A stretch of DNA of 64,000 bases, taken from Synaphobranchus kaupii (lineage: Eukaryota; Chordata; Actinopteri; Anguilliformes; Synaphobranchidae). Shown here piece by piece: positions 11,240-24,338 of the stretch; position 1 is the first letter of the stretch, and each line of letters begins with the position of its first letter. The position numbers and the translations under genes are program-made. Location: the NCBI GenBank assembly GCA_029718625.1, contig CM056395.1:24370899-24434898 (forward strand). The letters are read 5' to 3'. The notes beneath the pieces are model-generated. The model saw nothing but the letters and a program-made list of their open reading frames with translations. It ran no database searches and was not told the origin of the DNA.

Positions 11240-11940
11240 TTGGTGTTGAAGTCTCCCAGCCCGCAGCTCGTCTCTGGGGCTCCGTCTCACGCCCGCTGGG
11301 AGGCGGCCAAGGCTTCCCTGACACAAAGGCACTCTTCTAGGCTGCGGCTGCAGCTGCATCTCATCACCTGGAGAATCAACGAGGAAACCAAATCATTGCG
11401 ACTCCGGCGCATGGCGCAGGACCGCTTACGCCATTCCGCCGCATTACTGTTAAAAAAAAAAAATCTGTCATCTCGCAGGCAACTTTGTTTCAGGATGCGC
11501 TTCGCATCGCATGCGCCACTCCCTGTGTATGAGCCCTCGTCCGCAGAACAGATGCGTTTTAAAGCTCGGAAGAGCTGGTGACGTCATGCCACCCCCTACC
11601 CCCTCCCAAAAAAGGTTGAACCCCCCACCCTCCGCTCTGGAAGCAGCATTTCATGTTATGCCTACCGTGCAGAAAATAGGGGTTTATGTTTTGTGACGGG
11701 AGCGAGCGGTCATTAATCACTCCGAGTGCCCGCGGCTTTATTCCGAACCGCGGCAGACGAACGACAGCGCGTTCTCCTTCAACCGACGCCTTTTGTGTGG
11801 AGAGATCGCCCCCACTGATTGAATGGCGGGAAAACGCGGACACGCAGGGAGACGGCCCGCCGAATAAAAGGCTTGCGCCGATGAAAGGCCCCAGCTTCCC
11901 TCTGCGTCCTGAAAAACGCCCAAAAGGCCACGTTAGCACT
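11240..11940. promoter_or_regulatory. CpG-rich block in two parts, possible CpG island
   Basis: CpG-dense sequence at about 11270-11440 (GACTCCGGCGCATGGCGC) and about 11690-11900 (GAACCGCGGCAGACGAACGA, ACGGCCCGCCG) is separated by a pyrimidine-rich stretch. Open frames of about 110-126 codons occur on both strands, as expected of GC-rich DNA, with no recognisable domain. Read as a possible unmethylated regulatory region; function not shown. Confidence 0.35.
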
Positions 11941-12142
11941 TTAAAGCCAAAGAGAAATCGTTGGCTTGAGTTAAGTACACAGCCACAGAGAGAAGCCCTT
12001 TATGCACTGGTACACAACGGTGTGCAAGAGCCGGGACAAAAGAGATTGAGCAGTTTTTAGGCAGATATTTATGGATTTTTATTCCTCTGATGTAACTATT
12101 TGAAAAGGAAAGCTGTTACGAGGGAACAAAGGTAAACTCACA
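11941..12142. other. Short unique stretch
   Basis: No gene or repeat recognised between the CpG-rich block and the next Tc1 remnant. Confidence 0.4.
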
Positions 12143-12144
12143 TA

Positions 12145-12440
12145 CAGTGCCCTCCACAAGTATTGGCACCCCTGATAAACATGAGTTAAAAGGGTTATAA
12201 AAAATTCACCGTTTGGTGAATTAGCTTAATCTCACACTGAAAAAATGAGAAAAATTCAACCTTTAATTGAAGTAAATTTATTCTGAGAAAAAAATCAAAA
12301 CCAGCCCCACTACATCACGGAACCTCCACCATACTTAACAGTGGGGATCAGGTTATTTTCGGTATAGCCATCCTTCTTTTTACGCCAAACCCACCTTGAG
12401 TGTTGGTGGCTGGCTCGTCTGCAAAACAACAACAACAAAA
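12145..12440 (-). mobile_element. Decayed Tc1-like transposon fragment
   Basis: One end is present as CAGTGCCCTCCACAAGTATT preceded by TA (12143-12144), a typical Tc1-type terminus. On the minus strand a short transposase piece follows (12303-12420) containing VWRKKKDGYTENNLIPTVK and GGGSVM, matching the VWRKK...PTVKHGGGSVMVWG block of Tc1 transposases, with a stop where the next residue should be Val. The C-terminal coding part between this block and the end repeat is deleted, and the 5' part is cut off near a CA microsatellite. Confidence 0.75.
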
Positions 12441-12453
12441 AAAACGATCCAAA

Positions 12454-13811
<1,358 letters not shown>

Positions 13812-14002
13812 CGGGGGTCTCAAAAACTCCAGTCCTGGGGGGCTGCAGGCTCTGATTTCCTTTCAATCAGCGGCCAATTTAAGCCTGGGAAGCAAGGTGT
13901 GCGGTCTATTTAGCCAATCAATGACTTTAATTAAACACTTAAATACAGCGTCAAAAACCAGCAGACGCAGCGGCCCTCCAGGATTTGCGTTTGAGATCCC
14001 TG
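13812..14002. mobile_element. hAT-like MITE (second type)
   Basis: The left end CGGGGGTCTCAAAAACTCC and the reverse complement of the right end CAGGGATCTCAAACGC are imperfect inverted repeats, with further pairing inside (CTGGGGGGCTGCAG versus CTGGAGGGCCGCTG). The ends resemble fish nonautonomous hAT elements beginning CAGGGGTCTCAAA. No clean 8-bp target duplication was found, so boundaries are approximate. Confidence 0.55.
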
Positions 14003-14328
14003 TTCTGGACTGCGGTACAGTCCGCTTCTGCAGATCAGAGAGGCACCAGCAGTAGCTAACTTTGAATGCCAATATTAAAAAAAGTACCTCTTAGTTGACT
14101 TGGGTTTCTTTTTATCATTATGTTTCATCTTGCTTTAAATATATACATAGATTCTATCTTTTTAGCATATGATTTTAATAATATTTCAAGCATTCCCCAT
14201 GTGTTTGCATGTCCTTGGAACTGTTTTTATTATAGGAACTTGCATAACTGAAATCATCATCACCATGCTTTAGAGGTCAGAGATGAAAAGATATGAGAGG
14301 AGCTATGAGCAGGCCCTGGGTGCGTTAC
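14003..14328. other. Unique sequence, nothing recognised
   Basis: AT-rich. No feature recognised. Confidence 0.4.

Positions 14329-14378
<50 letters not shown>
14329..14378. repeat. (TAA)n microsatellite
   Basis: About 16 ATA/TAA triplets directly before an interspersed repeat; it may be the expanded simple tail of that repeat. Confidence 0.95.
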
Positions 14379-14379
<1 letters not shown>

Positions 14380-14600
14380 CCTTGCATTTACATAGCGCCT
14401 TTCTCAATACTCAAAGCACTTTACAATGATGAGGGGGAAACTTGCCTCAACCACCGCCAATGGGTAGCACCCACCTGGGTGATGCAAACGGCAGCCATTT
14501 TGCGCCAGAATTCTCAGCACTCATCAGCTGAGGTGGAGAGTGAGAGAACCATTTTGGGCCAATTAAACTGGGGGATGATTACAATTACAAACGCGTGTCT
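14379..14600. repeat. Interspersed repeat family A, copy 1
   Basis: Begins CTTGCATTTACATAGCGCCT and TCAAAGCACTTTACAATGAT, then holds GTAGCACCCACCTGGGTGAT, GGCAGCCATTTTG and CCAATTAA. A second, partial copy at about 59335-59460 shares GTAGCACCGGTCTGGGTGA, GGCAGCCATTTTG, CTCACCACACATC-like sequence and CCAATTAA. Similar sequence is widespread in teleosts; I could not assign a superfamily. Confidence 0.6.
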
Positions 14601-17600
14601 CCTTTGCTGCAAAGGGTACGGAAAAGGGTCAAGGCTCTGCAATCTGTCGCACGTTCACGGCTGAAGGGGCGGGAGGGAGGGAGGGAAGTAGGCCGTGTTT
14701 GTCCCTGAATTTATACTTTGCACTTGCCCACTTATTCAGCAGTGCAGTCGAGTCAAACTAAGCCGTCACAACACACAGAGAACATCGATCTCAAACCGTA
14801 TTGCAGATTGGCTTAAACTGGGATTGATATCTCTGCGTCTTTGCGGACCCTCTCCGCAAAGGTTGCGACACCGTATCGACGTACGAGATGAACTGATTGA
14901 TAGGGAATTAATTAGCTGATGACACAGCATACGGCAAACACACAGCTTTGATTTTCCAGCCCTCCATGTTGCTGATGTGTGGTTTAATACACGCTTTCCT
15001 GATTGGCTGAATCCGAGTTGCTGCTGGAAGTGGTGTTGGTGGACCATGGGTAAATACTTCCCTCTGGACTGAACTAGAGCACCAGTCCAGTAACAGGACT
15101 CTTCATTCAACAGATTTTAAAACAGAGGTTCTGACTTGCTGTAGTCATTGTAGATTCTGTGGCACATATTAGATCAGGATCAAAGAGAAGGGACTTCCTC
15201 TGATATGTCAGTTATTTTTTGCCATCTGCGTTGGTTCAAATTTGCACAAACCAACCGTTTGATCAGTGAGATCATAGATCACATTAAATAGATTAGATTA
15301 AATTAATCTAAGAATAGGCCATTCATGTTTGCTCACCATTTACTTACATTTATACATTTTGACTGGCGTCACAGATTCTTACAAGTGACTTTCTAGAGGA
15401 ACAGATTTATAATACACTGACTGAGTGCTGGGGGCATACAAGTACTTTAATTAGACTAACATAACATCAATTGTTGAATTGGTTGAATGCAACAGCATTT
15501 TCTGAGCGGAAGGGAATTAGCTCATTCGCTAGCCGTCACAACGCTATCCATATGGAATGTATTTTAGATGGAATTGTATGTTGGTGTTCAGTTAAAACAT
15601 TTCATATATGTTGTGCATTTTAACATTGTTCTTTAAAAATGGCTGGCCGATTTTATGCTATTTTGTTGAGTTCATGTGGCCATATACCCAAGTAAAACGA
15701 GTACCCTCATTTACCTGCATTTAACACAAAGACACACAGGTTTCAGAGACAAAATGGCTTCTATGCACCGTGCATCATTTGGCTTTTTGTTTGTAAACCA
15801 TTGGTATATCACATAAATATCACATGCCAAGGACTTACCACTGGTGCTGTGTGACATTTGTTTCACTAGTCTGGGCCAGTCTTTTAGCCTTTCAACAGCT
15901 ATCCCATAATTTTAATTACACTCTACATTGTGTTTATGTAGTCGCTGCCATGTTGTCTTTTGAGTGTTTTGGCACCCTTTAATTAACAGCTGTTTCCCTG
16001 CTGTTCATATGCCTTTGCATCCAAATGATAACCAAATTGGTGTAGTAATAATTTTGTGCAATAGCTATTATTGTTCACATTTATGCATGTAAAATTAGTA
16101 AAATTCATCCTCGAGCTGTATTTAAACGCATTGCAAATACATTTCCTAATTATGTGTAGAAATGCCAATAAGCTTTTTTTGTATCAACCTGGGTGATTTG
16201 CATGTTCATTGAAATGTATCGTAATACTGCTTAATATAAGCATAAAACTGAGGTAATGGTCACGCTCAAGTGGATTATTGTGCTGAGGCTTTATCTTGTG
16301 AAATTTTCCGTCCAAGAAAATTCCAGAATTTTGCTTCAACATACAGTACACTATAAGTTATTTTTTCATAAGCATCCTTATAGCACATACATGCCGTGGA
16401 AAACCCAGAATACACTGATATTTAGTGGTTACGCAATGCATTATTTATCTTCGTGCAATAGGCCATTTTGCTGTTAGCAACAGTGCAGCGCCCACGCTAG
16501 TCTCAGTTGGGCTTCAGGGCTGAATGAGGATGAGTACGACTAACTTTTTGGAACACTGCAAACTTTATTTTCCGCTCAGGCATTATGGGAAACATCCACA
16601 CCTTTTTACACCTGCTGGGAGGACCTGTCCAACAGACTTATGGTCACGCACACCGGGCTGACAGGTACGGCTCTTATCTCTGGAGCCGGAAGGTTCAGGG
16701 ACGTGGCTTTTGTCGCAGGGGGTGGGGCCTACCTGTCCCAACGTTCTCTACCAAGCGAGCGAGCGAGCGAGCATTAAACAGGGTTTTGAAGCGTCCCGCA
16801 GTGTGCGCTGGTCTTTCCGTCTCCCCTTCATCTCTCCTAAGCCTGGGAGACAGAGTCGTGGGAGGCCATAACCATGGCTGATTTAAGGATCTGAACTTTG
16901 ATAAGCTTTGACATTTACTTTCCTGTGAATTCTAGACAAAAATAAACTGTGTGTGTGTCAGTAAGAGCTGTGAAAGGCGGAGAAAAGGCAGGGGAAATTT
17001 GTAACACTACCGAATGATTTTACACACACACATGCACGTACACGCACACACACGCACACACACGCACGCACGCACAGGTCAGTTTCATGCAAAGTCTCCA
17101 GCAGCCTAAAATATCATCTTGAAAGTACCTACGTTATACAGGCCACACAACTACACAGTAAACAAGCTGAAAATCTACATTTCATACCTGGAAACAAAAA
17201 AGGATTAAAATCACAACATCACCCATCCAGTGATAGGTCTTTTTTTCAGCTGAAACGAGTGGTATAAACAATCCAGATTCTCATTCTTCTGTATTTCAGA
17301 AACTGAAAACTAAATGCCAAAGACAATTCACAAACATGTTTCCTCTCATCCCTTGAAAACATTTCAGTGTTGCTTCTAAATTGGAGTGCATTTGATCCTT
17401 ATTAGACTCAAACTCTGTTAGCATTGATTTAACACTGAACATTTTACATGGCATACATTTTACGTCAAACAATTCAACATTTCTGCTAGACACCCCAGAG
17501 CCCATCCAGCTAAACAAACCATATTGCTTGGGACTGACATATTCATAAAATTGCACCTACTTCCCTTGTAACAGTGACCATGTTCACAACCTTATGGCTT

Positions 17601-17614
17601 TGTCTATTTAAATT
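14601..17614. other. Unique intergenic sequence, minor simple repeats only
   Basis: Contains a (GCGA)n-like run near 16755-16771 and impure CA/CACG repeats at about 17024-17076. Short open frames lack recognisable domains. No gene or RNA seen. Confidence 0.5.
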
Positions 17615-17825
17615 TAACATTTTTAAATTTTTAGTGGATGCACTTATCCAGAGTGATTTACACAGATATAATTTATTTTATTAATTTATTATAATATTGT
17701 TTACATACAATCCATTTATAACATGAGTTATAAGGGCAGAATGGCAGTGTCCCACCTGTGAATTAAGCCCACAACCTTTCAAGCCAATTTCCCTTAACCT
17801 TGTACTAATGTTACACTGACAGCCC
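17615..17825 (-). mobile_element. Degraded tRNA-derived SINE (UnaL2-type tail)
   Basis: The left end holds TTAGTGGATGCACTTATCCA and the right part GGCAGTGTCCCACCTGTGAA and CACAACCTTTCAAGC, the same order as in the better SINE copies on the minus strand. Heavily diverged and interrupted by AT-rich sequence. Confidence 0.6.
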
Positions 17826-18958
17826 TATTCCCTCAATTGCAAGAAAGTAATGAAACTGGAAAACCATTGGGGAAAACTACAGCCCAGTTGCTACGGTAAC
17901 TGACAGAAGACACTCACCTGCCTAAATTAAATTTAATTGATGAGATTTTAAATGTTTTTTTTTTCTCCCTCCAGCCTTGGATGACTCCAATAGGACAACC
18001 AATTATAAACCATTATAATTACGACAGAATGAGTCAATATGTGGTTGATTATAGTGGATCTTGGATACATCTGGTTACTCCCTTTTTCCCTAAAGCTAAT
18101 TCTCATTTACCAGCCGAATCATTCATCCACCCATTCATGCATCAGTTATCCTCCAACAAATAATTCAGCTCCACACAGTGTCAGAAGCAGCCCACATCAC
18201 CACAATATATAACGTCCGATCACACGGCCATTTGCACAGTCCTATCCGCCAACATCCCCCTCGTACCCTCAAGGTAAAATCTGCTCTAAATTAGTGAAAT
18301 ACAATACCCATTTTCATAGGCTGTCCTTCCTGAAATATCCCCTTCTACAGCACTCCGGGGGAGACCACTGAGGCTGTCCTCCAGAGCAACCACTGTCTTC
18401 AAATCCACACAAAAGTCATTTTAAAAGAAACAAAAAAATCCCCCATCATAAAGAGCTCGAAAAGCAACTGCCACGGTTCTACGTTATATTAAAAACACGG
18501 GTAAAGTGTGTGGTTGCACACAGCCTTGCATGGGTATTGGGAATTTCATTTCAAAGCTGTCACCATGGAAACGATTTTTAAACGCTTGAAGCTTAGATTC
18601 AGTTTAGTATGGCCAAAATAAAACACGTGTAGATGTAAAGCATATTGCACACCAGAGGACAGCCTTAGGGAGCTGGAATTGAGCAGACTCTAAAGAGCAA
18701 TAAGAACTGGAGCTGTAGTCCCTGGGTGGTATTTTTAATAAAAATAAATAAATATATATGTATGTATTGCTTTTAACGTGCATCAAATTCACACTGAAAA
18801 TAGACCAGCTTTTATAACGCCAAAAAAGGATCACTGAACAGACTAACTGAAAATAAAAAAATAAAAAAGACATTGAAGCATTTTGGGAATAATTTAGTAG
18901 GCCTAATAAAAAAGTTTCAATATTTTGAATAGAAAAGACAAATTTGGAGCCCTCTGAT
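17826..18958. other. Unique sequence, nothing recognised
   Basis: A polypyrimidine tract ending in AG at about 17953-17974 resembles a splice acceptor, but no recognisable exon follows. Confidence 0.45.
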
Positions 18959-19030
18959 AGAATGGAATAGAATAGAATAACTTTTATTTTCCAGTGAGGG
19001 AAATTCAGTTGTAGTTGCCAGCAATAAAAA
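18959..19030. repeat. Short interspersed repeat fragment
   Basis: AGAATGGAATAGAATAGAAT followed by AACTTTTATTTTCCAG and GGGAAATTCAGTTG resembles a common fish repeat end reading GAATA..CTTTATT..GGGAAATTCA. Only the fragment is present; assignment is tentative. Confidence 0.4.
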
Positions 19031-19645
19031 AAACATGATAGTGGGACAAACCCACGAAACACAAACAAGCATGTTAAATAAAGACATTTAAGTCAATCAG
19101 ATAAAGTGAAGGTATGATTGGAGTGGAATACATTATTATTATTATTAAAATGACTATTATTATCAGTGTTATGATCAAAATTATATTAAGTTAAATATTA
19201 AAAAAAGTATAAAATTAATTATGATGAAAAATTGAGCATCAAAAGCAATAACAGTTCCTCATCTGCCTTTACTGTCTTGAGATCCATCTCAATCCATGGC
19301 TACTCTGGTCTGCATCCCGACCCAGGCCGGACTGAGCTCGGAAGTATGCTGTGATTTAGTAGGGTACAGGCCTGTTTTTAGCTCTGTGACCTCATGTCAG
19401 ATCGGGCACTGGCCTATAGACAAAAGCAAGTGCATATCATGCAAGCGCTGCCAACCCAGATGTTTACAAATAGTAGCATAGCAACACTTCCGCCAGCTGT
19501 TAACAATGATTGACAACAATGGTGCAAAGCTTCCAGTATTTGTAGTTCAACCATTATGCTCAACTAGCAAATTAAAGCAGCCGTATTTGACAACACAGGA
19601 GGGACAAACTTAGTAACATCACGTTTAACAGAAGGAAAAAAACGA
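19031..19645. other. Unique AT-rich sequence, nothing recognised
   Basis: ATTATT-rich noncoding DNA. No gene recognised. Confidence 0.4.
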
Positions 19646-20117
19646 CTCTAAGGCCTTGTACACACTGGGGTTTTAGTTTTGAAACATTTCTGAAATGTTT
19701 TAGTTTTGAAGTTTTCGTTACCTTGACCTGCTGGTACACATTACTCGCAGGCATTCTGTGGTTTTAGAATTCTCTGCGATGCACGTTTGATATGTTGCGT
19801 TCCTTGGTATCCAAATTGAACCAGGATCGGCAGTCATAATATAGAGATAAAATAATATAATAATCATAAAATAAACACAAATGTTCAACTGTCAAATTAA
19901 TTTTGTGAAGATGAAATTCCCACGGAATTCACGAGTACCACCAATGGAACTGTACGTAATTTATTTATGACGCAAGCAAAATGATTCTGTAGGTAAGTTT
20001 CGTACAACCGATCCTGTACACACGGCTAAAACCAGTTAAGGTTTTCGAAACGTTTCCGATCCTAGCTCCGTGGGGTTTTAAATTAAAACATTTTCGAAAC
20101 CCCTGGCAGTGTAGATT
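19646..20117. mobile_element. Possible MITE with diverged inverted ends
   Basis: The left side reads CCTTGTACACACTGGGGTTT and GAAACATTTCTGAAATGTTT. The right side, reverse-complemented, reads CTACACTGCCAGGGGTTTCG and AAAATGTTTTAATTTAAAAC. An inner GTGTGTACAGG-like repeat near 20014 echoes the left end. The pattern suggests an old nonautonomous DNA transposon. No target duplication was identified. Confidence 0.35.
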
Positions 20118-20633
20118 TGGATTTGATTTAAGTTTTTTTATTTGCTAATTGAGCATAACGGTGCACTACAAAAACTAAAAAGCTGGGCTTTCTTTTTTCT
20201 TCACTAGCAGCTTGGGGAAGCACTGTACTATTTTCTATTGTGCTGTAGGCTATGGTGTTGTTAACGTGTGTCGCGGAAAATGACCACTCTCTGTTTACAT
20301 GCAGCACTGAGAGATCTCTACACCCAGGAGTCTCTCTGAGGGAGGAGAGAAAATCACGCTCTTTATGCGGTACTTCTACATACAAGAAAAAAAAACAAAA
20401 CCCTGAGTTGAGATAGAAGAAAACCAGACAGTTCAAAGGGGCCTTGCGGTTAGCGCCGTTGGGTGCACCACAGGTGTTCTGCTTATCAGGAAAAAAACGC
20501 AACTTGTACAAACACGTCTTTAGTCACGGACGCCCTAGCTCAACTGCAATAGCAAAAGCATATATTAAACTTCCACGCGTGTTATTTCAGCGATCGGGCT
20601 CTATCGTGTTTGGGCTTCAAATTTCGTCGGGGT
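20118..20633. other. Unique sequence, nothing recognised
   Basis: No gene recognised. GC content rises toward the right. Confidence 0.4.
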
Positions 20634-20678
20634 GGTTCGGGTCGGGCTGGTTCGGGTCGGGCCGGTTCAGGTCGGGCC
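20634..20678. repeat. 15-bp tandem repeat, three units
   Basis: Three units of GGTTCGGGTCGGGCT (last variants GGTTCAGGTCGGGCC). The unit is five codons, giving a Gly/Ser/Phe/Trp-rich frame that is a repeat artefact. Surrounding sequence is CpG-rich. Confidence 0.85.
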
Positions 20679-21276
20679 ATACAGACGCCAGGCATAGGCG
20701 GGCTCGGTTTGAACGCTATAAGGCACGGTCATCCTGATTGGCTTACAGCCCCATGTTTCTCTCCAGCCTTGATCTTAGCATTGTTTCTGAAGCTGCCATT
20801 TTCTTTCAATTGGCTATCAGTCGGACTCACTTCATTAGTCCATCAATACCAGACCAGATTCCTCAAAGGCTCACATCCCACAGTTAGAGAATATTTCAGC
20901 CAATTCATCTTTGAGAGCAATTCAACAGATGTGTGGTAATGTCACCACTCTGCAGCCGAAGCCTTTGATAGAGAGCTGGTCCTCTCTTCTCCTGTAAACC
21001 TCTGTGGAATAGGAACATAATTGGACTAATTTGATTAAAGGAATATAACACCTCCCCTCAAGCTATAGTAATGAATTAATGAATGAATATATGTCATCAC
21101 CCTTCAGCATTAGAGGAATGCGTAGCATATGCTAATTATTTCACCATTACTGTCCACACTTTTTTTTTTTTTTTTGATTCATAGAACGCCAGGGGGAATC
21201 CTCTTCCTCAAAACTCAATCATATGGAGAACAGCATCGCATCATTAATACCACAGTGTAGCTACCTACCATCTTCA
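20679..21276. other. Unique sequence, nothing recognised
   Basis: A T-run lies near 21161-21175. No gene or known repeat. Confidence 0.4.
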
Positions 21277-21277
21277 C

Positions 21278-21378
21278 CCTTATGGAAAAAGAATATACTG
21301 CAGTGTATTGTAAATATATGAAAATTATCGTCGCAATATATTTGAAATATACTGCAGTATGTTACATTTCCATAAGGG
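21278..21378. mobile_element. 101-bp hairpin-forming inverted repeat, MITE-like
   Basis: The left arm (CCCTTATGGAAAAAGAATAT, ACTGCAGTGTATTG) pairs imperfectly with the right arm, whose reverse complement reads CCCTTATGGAAATGTAACAT then ACTGCAGTATATTTC. Arms are about 40 bp with an AT-rich loop. Compact, AT-rich and noncoding, consistent with a small MITE. Confidence 0.55.
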
Positions 21379-22344
21379 CAGTCAGTCGTTTCTTCCTCTA
21401 TGGTATTGGCTGCATATAATCGGCCTGGAGTGAGATCTGGCTGGACGCTGTAGGCACACCTGTAGGCACACCTTTCCAGTGTTCCACATCTGGTTACATT
21501 GGCTTGAGAACTTGATACTCAGATCGACTTCCAAACTTCAGTTTTTGTTCTTTAAAAAGAGAGATGGACTGAATAACTCAAAGCCAGCAGGGAAGCACAC
21601 ATCAAGTCAAAACGAATATGTGCAACATTTGTCCTCGACTTGCCCTTGACGCAAACTCAAGTTGCTTTTTCTTCCCACTCATTTTTGGTAACAGCCATTT
21701 ATTTCAATATAGTGAAGCTGGTGTTTATAAATCCACTGTGAACCGCTTATTGGAAATTACAAATAATGGATTAGGCCACTACTGAAAACGTGGCCTGTAA
21801 AACTATGGTTCCTAGAACATTATTTGGATGCCAAAAATAAATAAATAAACGTACTTTCACCATTCCCCATTTAAAACATTAATGGCAAATATCAGCACAC
21901 ATTTTGTGCTCTGAATAGACTCATTTTGGTGCTTTGAAATGATGTGAATAAGTGAATGTAGTCTTTTATGAGCTCTCTACATATGGCAGTTTCTAAGCAT
22001 TGATAGCATTATTATCATCGGCTTTATGAGTAGCTGCTTTTTGGAATTTAGTGGGGCCACTACTGCCATAGAAAAAAAGGGATTGAATTGGGACATGACA
22101 TCGATTCAAAAGAAGATTCTTAATTACTGCACCTGAAAAAGAGGAGTATTGACCTCCATTGTATTATGTGCTAAATTACTGAAATGTATGAAATTCCATG
22201 TCAGCAATGGATTGCATTTATGTTGACTGAAGGTACCCATATCTTTTCAATATGACAGAACTAAATTGTTATGTTTTTGAATTGAATTATTTTTTTTCCC
22301 TTCAAAACTCTAAGCCAGTGTTCTAGAACTCCATTGCTTTAAAT
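21379..22344. other. Unique sequence, nothing recognised
   Basis: AT-rich intergenic DNA without recognisable features. Confidence 0.45.
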
Positions 22345-22426
22345 TACCAGCAGTGATTGTTACATCAGCATTAGAATGTTCAGTTACGAGCAGTGATTGT
22401 TACATCAGCATTAGAATGTTCAGTTA
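22345..22426. repeat. 40-bp tandem duplication
   Basis: AGCAGTGATTGTTACATCAG recurs 40 bp apart, at 22350 and 22390, each followed by CATTAGAATGTTCAGTTA. The two copies are nearly identical. Confidence 0.85.
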
Positions 22427-23364
22427 AGAACATTATAATCACATTTTGTGATCAACCCAACGGCATCATCTTCAGTGAGTTCCTGGTAAGCCACTACAGG
22501 GCAGTACCAACCCTGAGACAATACCAGGTGGCATCTGTGCAAACAAATGACCTTTAGCTCATTTAAACCGACTCCTGCTTGTTCCTGCAGGCTCAGCCTG
22601 AAATAGATCCTATAAGCCACTTTATTATTCCCTTTTAAAAAATTTAAACACCTTAATCAAGTCCAAAATGAGTCATTTTGCCCCGCGCCGAGAGATTATG
22701 CGGAAGATTTAGAAAGGGGCTGCGGGCACGGAAAATGCATGAAAAACTCAAGCAACTACATTTATTTTTCAGCAGTATGCGGTTATTTGAATACGATAAG
22801 GGATTCTTACCACATCCGTCCATTTACCCCAGCATGTCATGTGAAGGACGCCAGACACATTTCCTCTGATATATGAATAAAATAATGGATTTAAGCACAA
22901 GCCATCTATTTATCTGTCAATCATATGTAATAATCTGCAGATAGCAGGCCCAGTACATGACTCCACTCACCGAAACAAATTTACAGAATTAATTTACAGA
23001 ACAATAGCATCAAGACACAAACACTGTGGATGACCATTAAAATATACCTAGTTTGCATGAATAATGACTGGGCTTAATCCTCTCCTTGGTGAAATGAGAA
23101 AAATGTCCAGACTGATCATTTTAATGTAGTTGGAAGATGGAGTTACCATCATCACAATGTCTGTTAAATTCTGCTGTTGTCCTGAAAGCGCTCAGTCATT
23201 TTGCCGATGGTCTATATTGCATTGACGTCCCCAAACAGCTTTTAGCCCCCTAGAAAGGAAATGCTTTCAAAGGTTTTCTGGAGTTAAATGATCTGAAAGT
23301 TTCAGAGTCTCAGAGGAGTTTTTAACTACATTGGTATGTAGTACTGAAAGAGGAATCTGCTTTG

Positions 23365-23370
<6 letters not shown>
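22427..23370. other. Unique sequence with candidate conserved block
   Basis: No gene recognised. About 22640-22940 is non-repetitive, of mixed composition and flagged as a conserved noncoding candidate. Confidence 0.4.
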
Positions 23371-23395
<25 letters not shown>

Positions 23396-23419
23396 AGGGG
23401 GGGGGGGGGGGGGGGGGGG
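23371..23419. repeat. (GA)n followed by a long G-run
   Basis: About eleven GA dinucleotides run into GGGGAGG and then about 22 G residues. Such runs form G-quadruplexes and are prone to sequencing length error. Confidence 0.95.
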
Positions 23420-23858
23420 TTAGGGTTTTACTGAATTCTGTAGGTTAGCAGGTCATGCCCTGCTCATTTTCACAAGTAAATAACTCCAGATGTCCTCAGG
23501 TCAGTTCTCACATATTCATCTTCTCCTTTTTAGTAGAGGATATAAGCTTTTCCCTTTCAATCTTTCGTTGCTGAACAGCGTACGCCCGGCCCTTGCATTC
23601 CTCCTCGTTCCCCATAAGTCTCTTAAGATACAAACTGTATCAGACTTGCATAGCTGCCCACTGAGCTATGGTATTTACACAATATATACTGTTAACAAAG
23701 ATACCTCAACCCAGCGGTTAGGAGCGTGCTATTTACAGCTCTGTGTTTGTTTGCATTTTTCCAAGACAAAAATGAGGTGACCAGCAGGCCACACCAATGC
23801 TTAGGAAAAGTATTTTTTTCCCGTGGCAGTTTCTCTCAAACAACTGCAGTGTATGCAG

Positions 23859-23976
23859 GCTGTACAAAACAGGCCTTGAGCAGAAGCCTCTCGTTTAGTT
23901 TTTCTGTGTTCTGATGCTGTACAAAACAGGCCTTGAGCGGAAGCCTCTCGTTTAGTTTTTCTGTGTTCCGATGCTG
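23859..23976. repeat. 57-bp tandem duplication
   Basis: TGTACAAAACAGGCCTTGAG occurs at 23861 and 23918. The copies differ at single positions (GAGCAGAA/GAGCGGAA, TTCTGATG/TTCCGATG). Since 57 bp is 19 codons, a minus-strand frame shows a repeated peptide, read as a by-product. Confidence 0.9.
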
Positions 23977-24338
23977 TGTGGAGTCTGAGAACAGGTCCAG
24001 ACAAAGAAAATCCTTTCAAGATCCACGAGATATCCACTTTTCCTCCTCAAAAAGAAATACTTAGAAATGTGAATTCCTTCTGGGAAAATAGGACTTGTGT
24101 CTCTCTCTCTCTCCCACCCTCGTCCTTCTCATAATCGCTCTAAGCCATCTCTACTAAAATCTGTCTTTATCTGAGAGGCAATCAATGCTATTATTAGAGT
24201 ATCCTTGATACCTGACCATCAGGGCAATCTGCTTTCCCTTAGAACTATTGGAGGACACTGCACCACAAGCCTCTTGTTCAAGGGCAGTCGAATGCTTTTC
24301 AGACTTCAAGTAAAATAGGTGCCACTAGAAACTCCAAG
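23977..24338. other. Unique sequence, nothing recognised
   Basis: Has a short CT repeat near 24102-24114. No gene recognised. Confidence 0.4.

Noticed and set aside
11559..12060. Overlapping frames of 124-126 codons on both strands
   Set aside because: GC-rich DNA has few stops. The peptides are low-complexity and antisense to each other.
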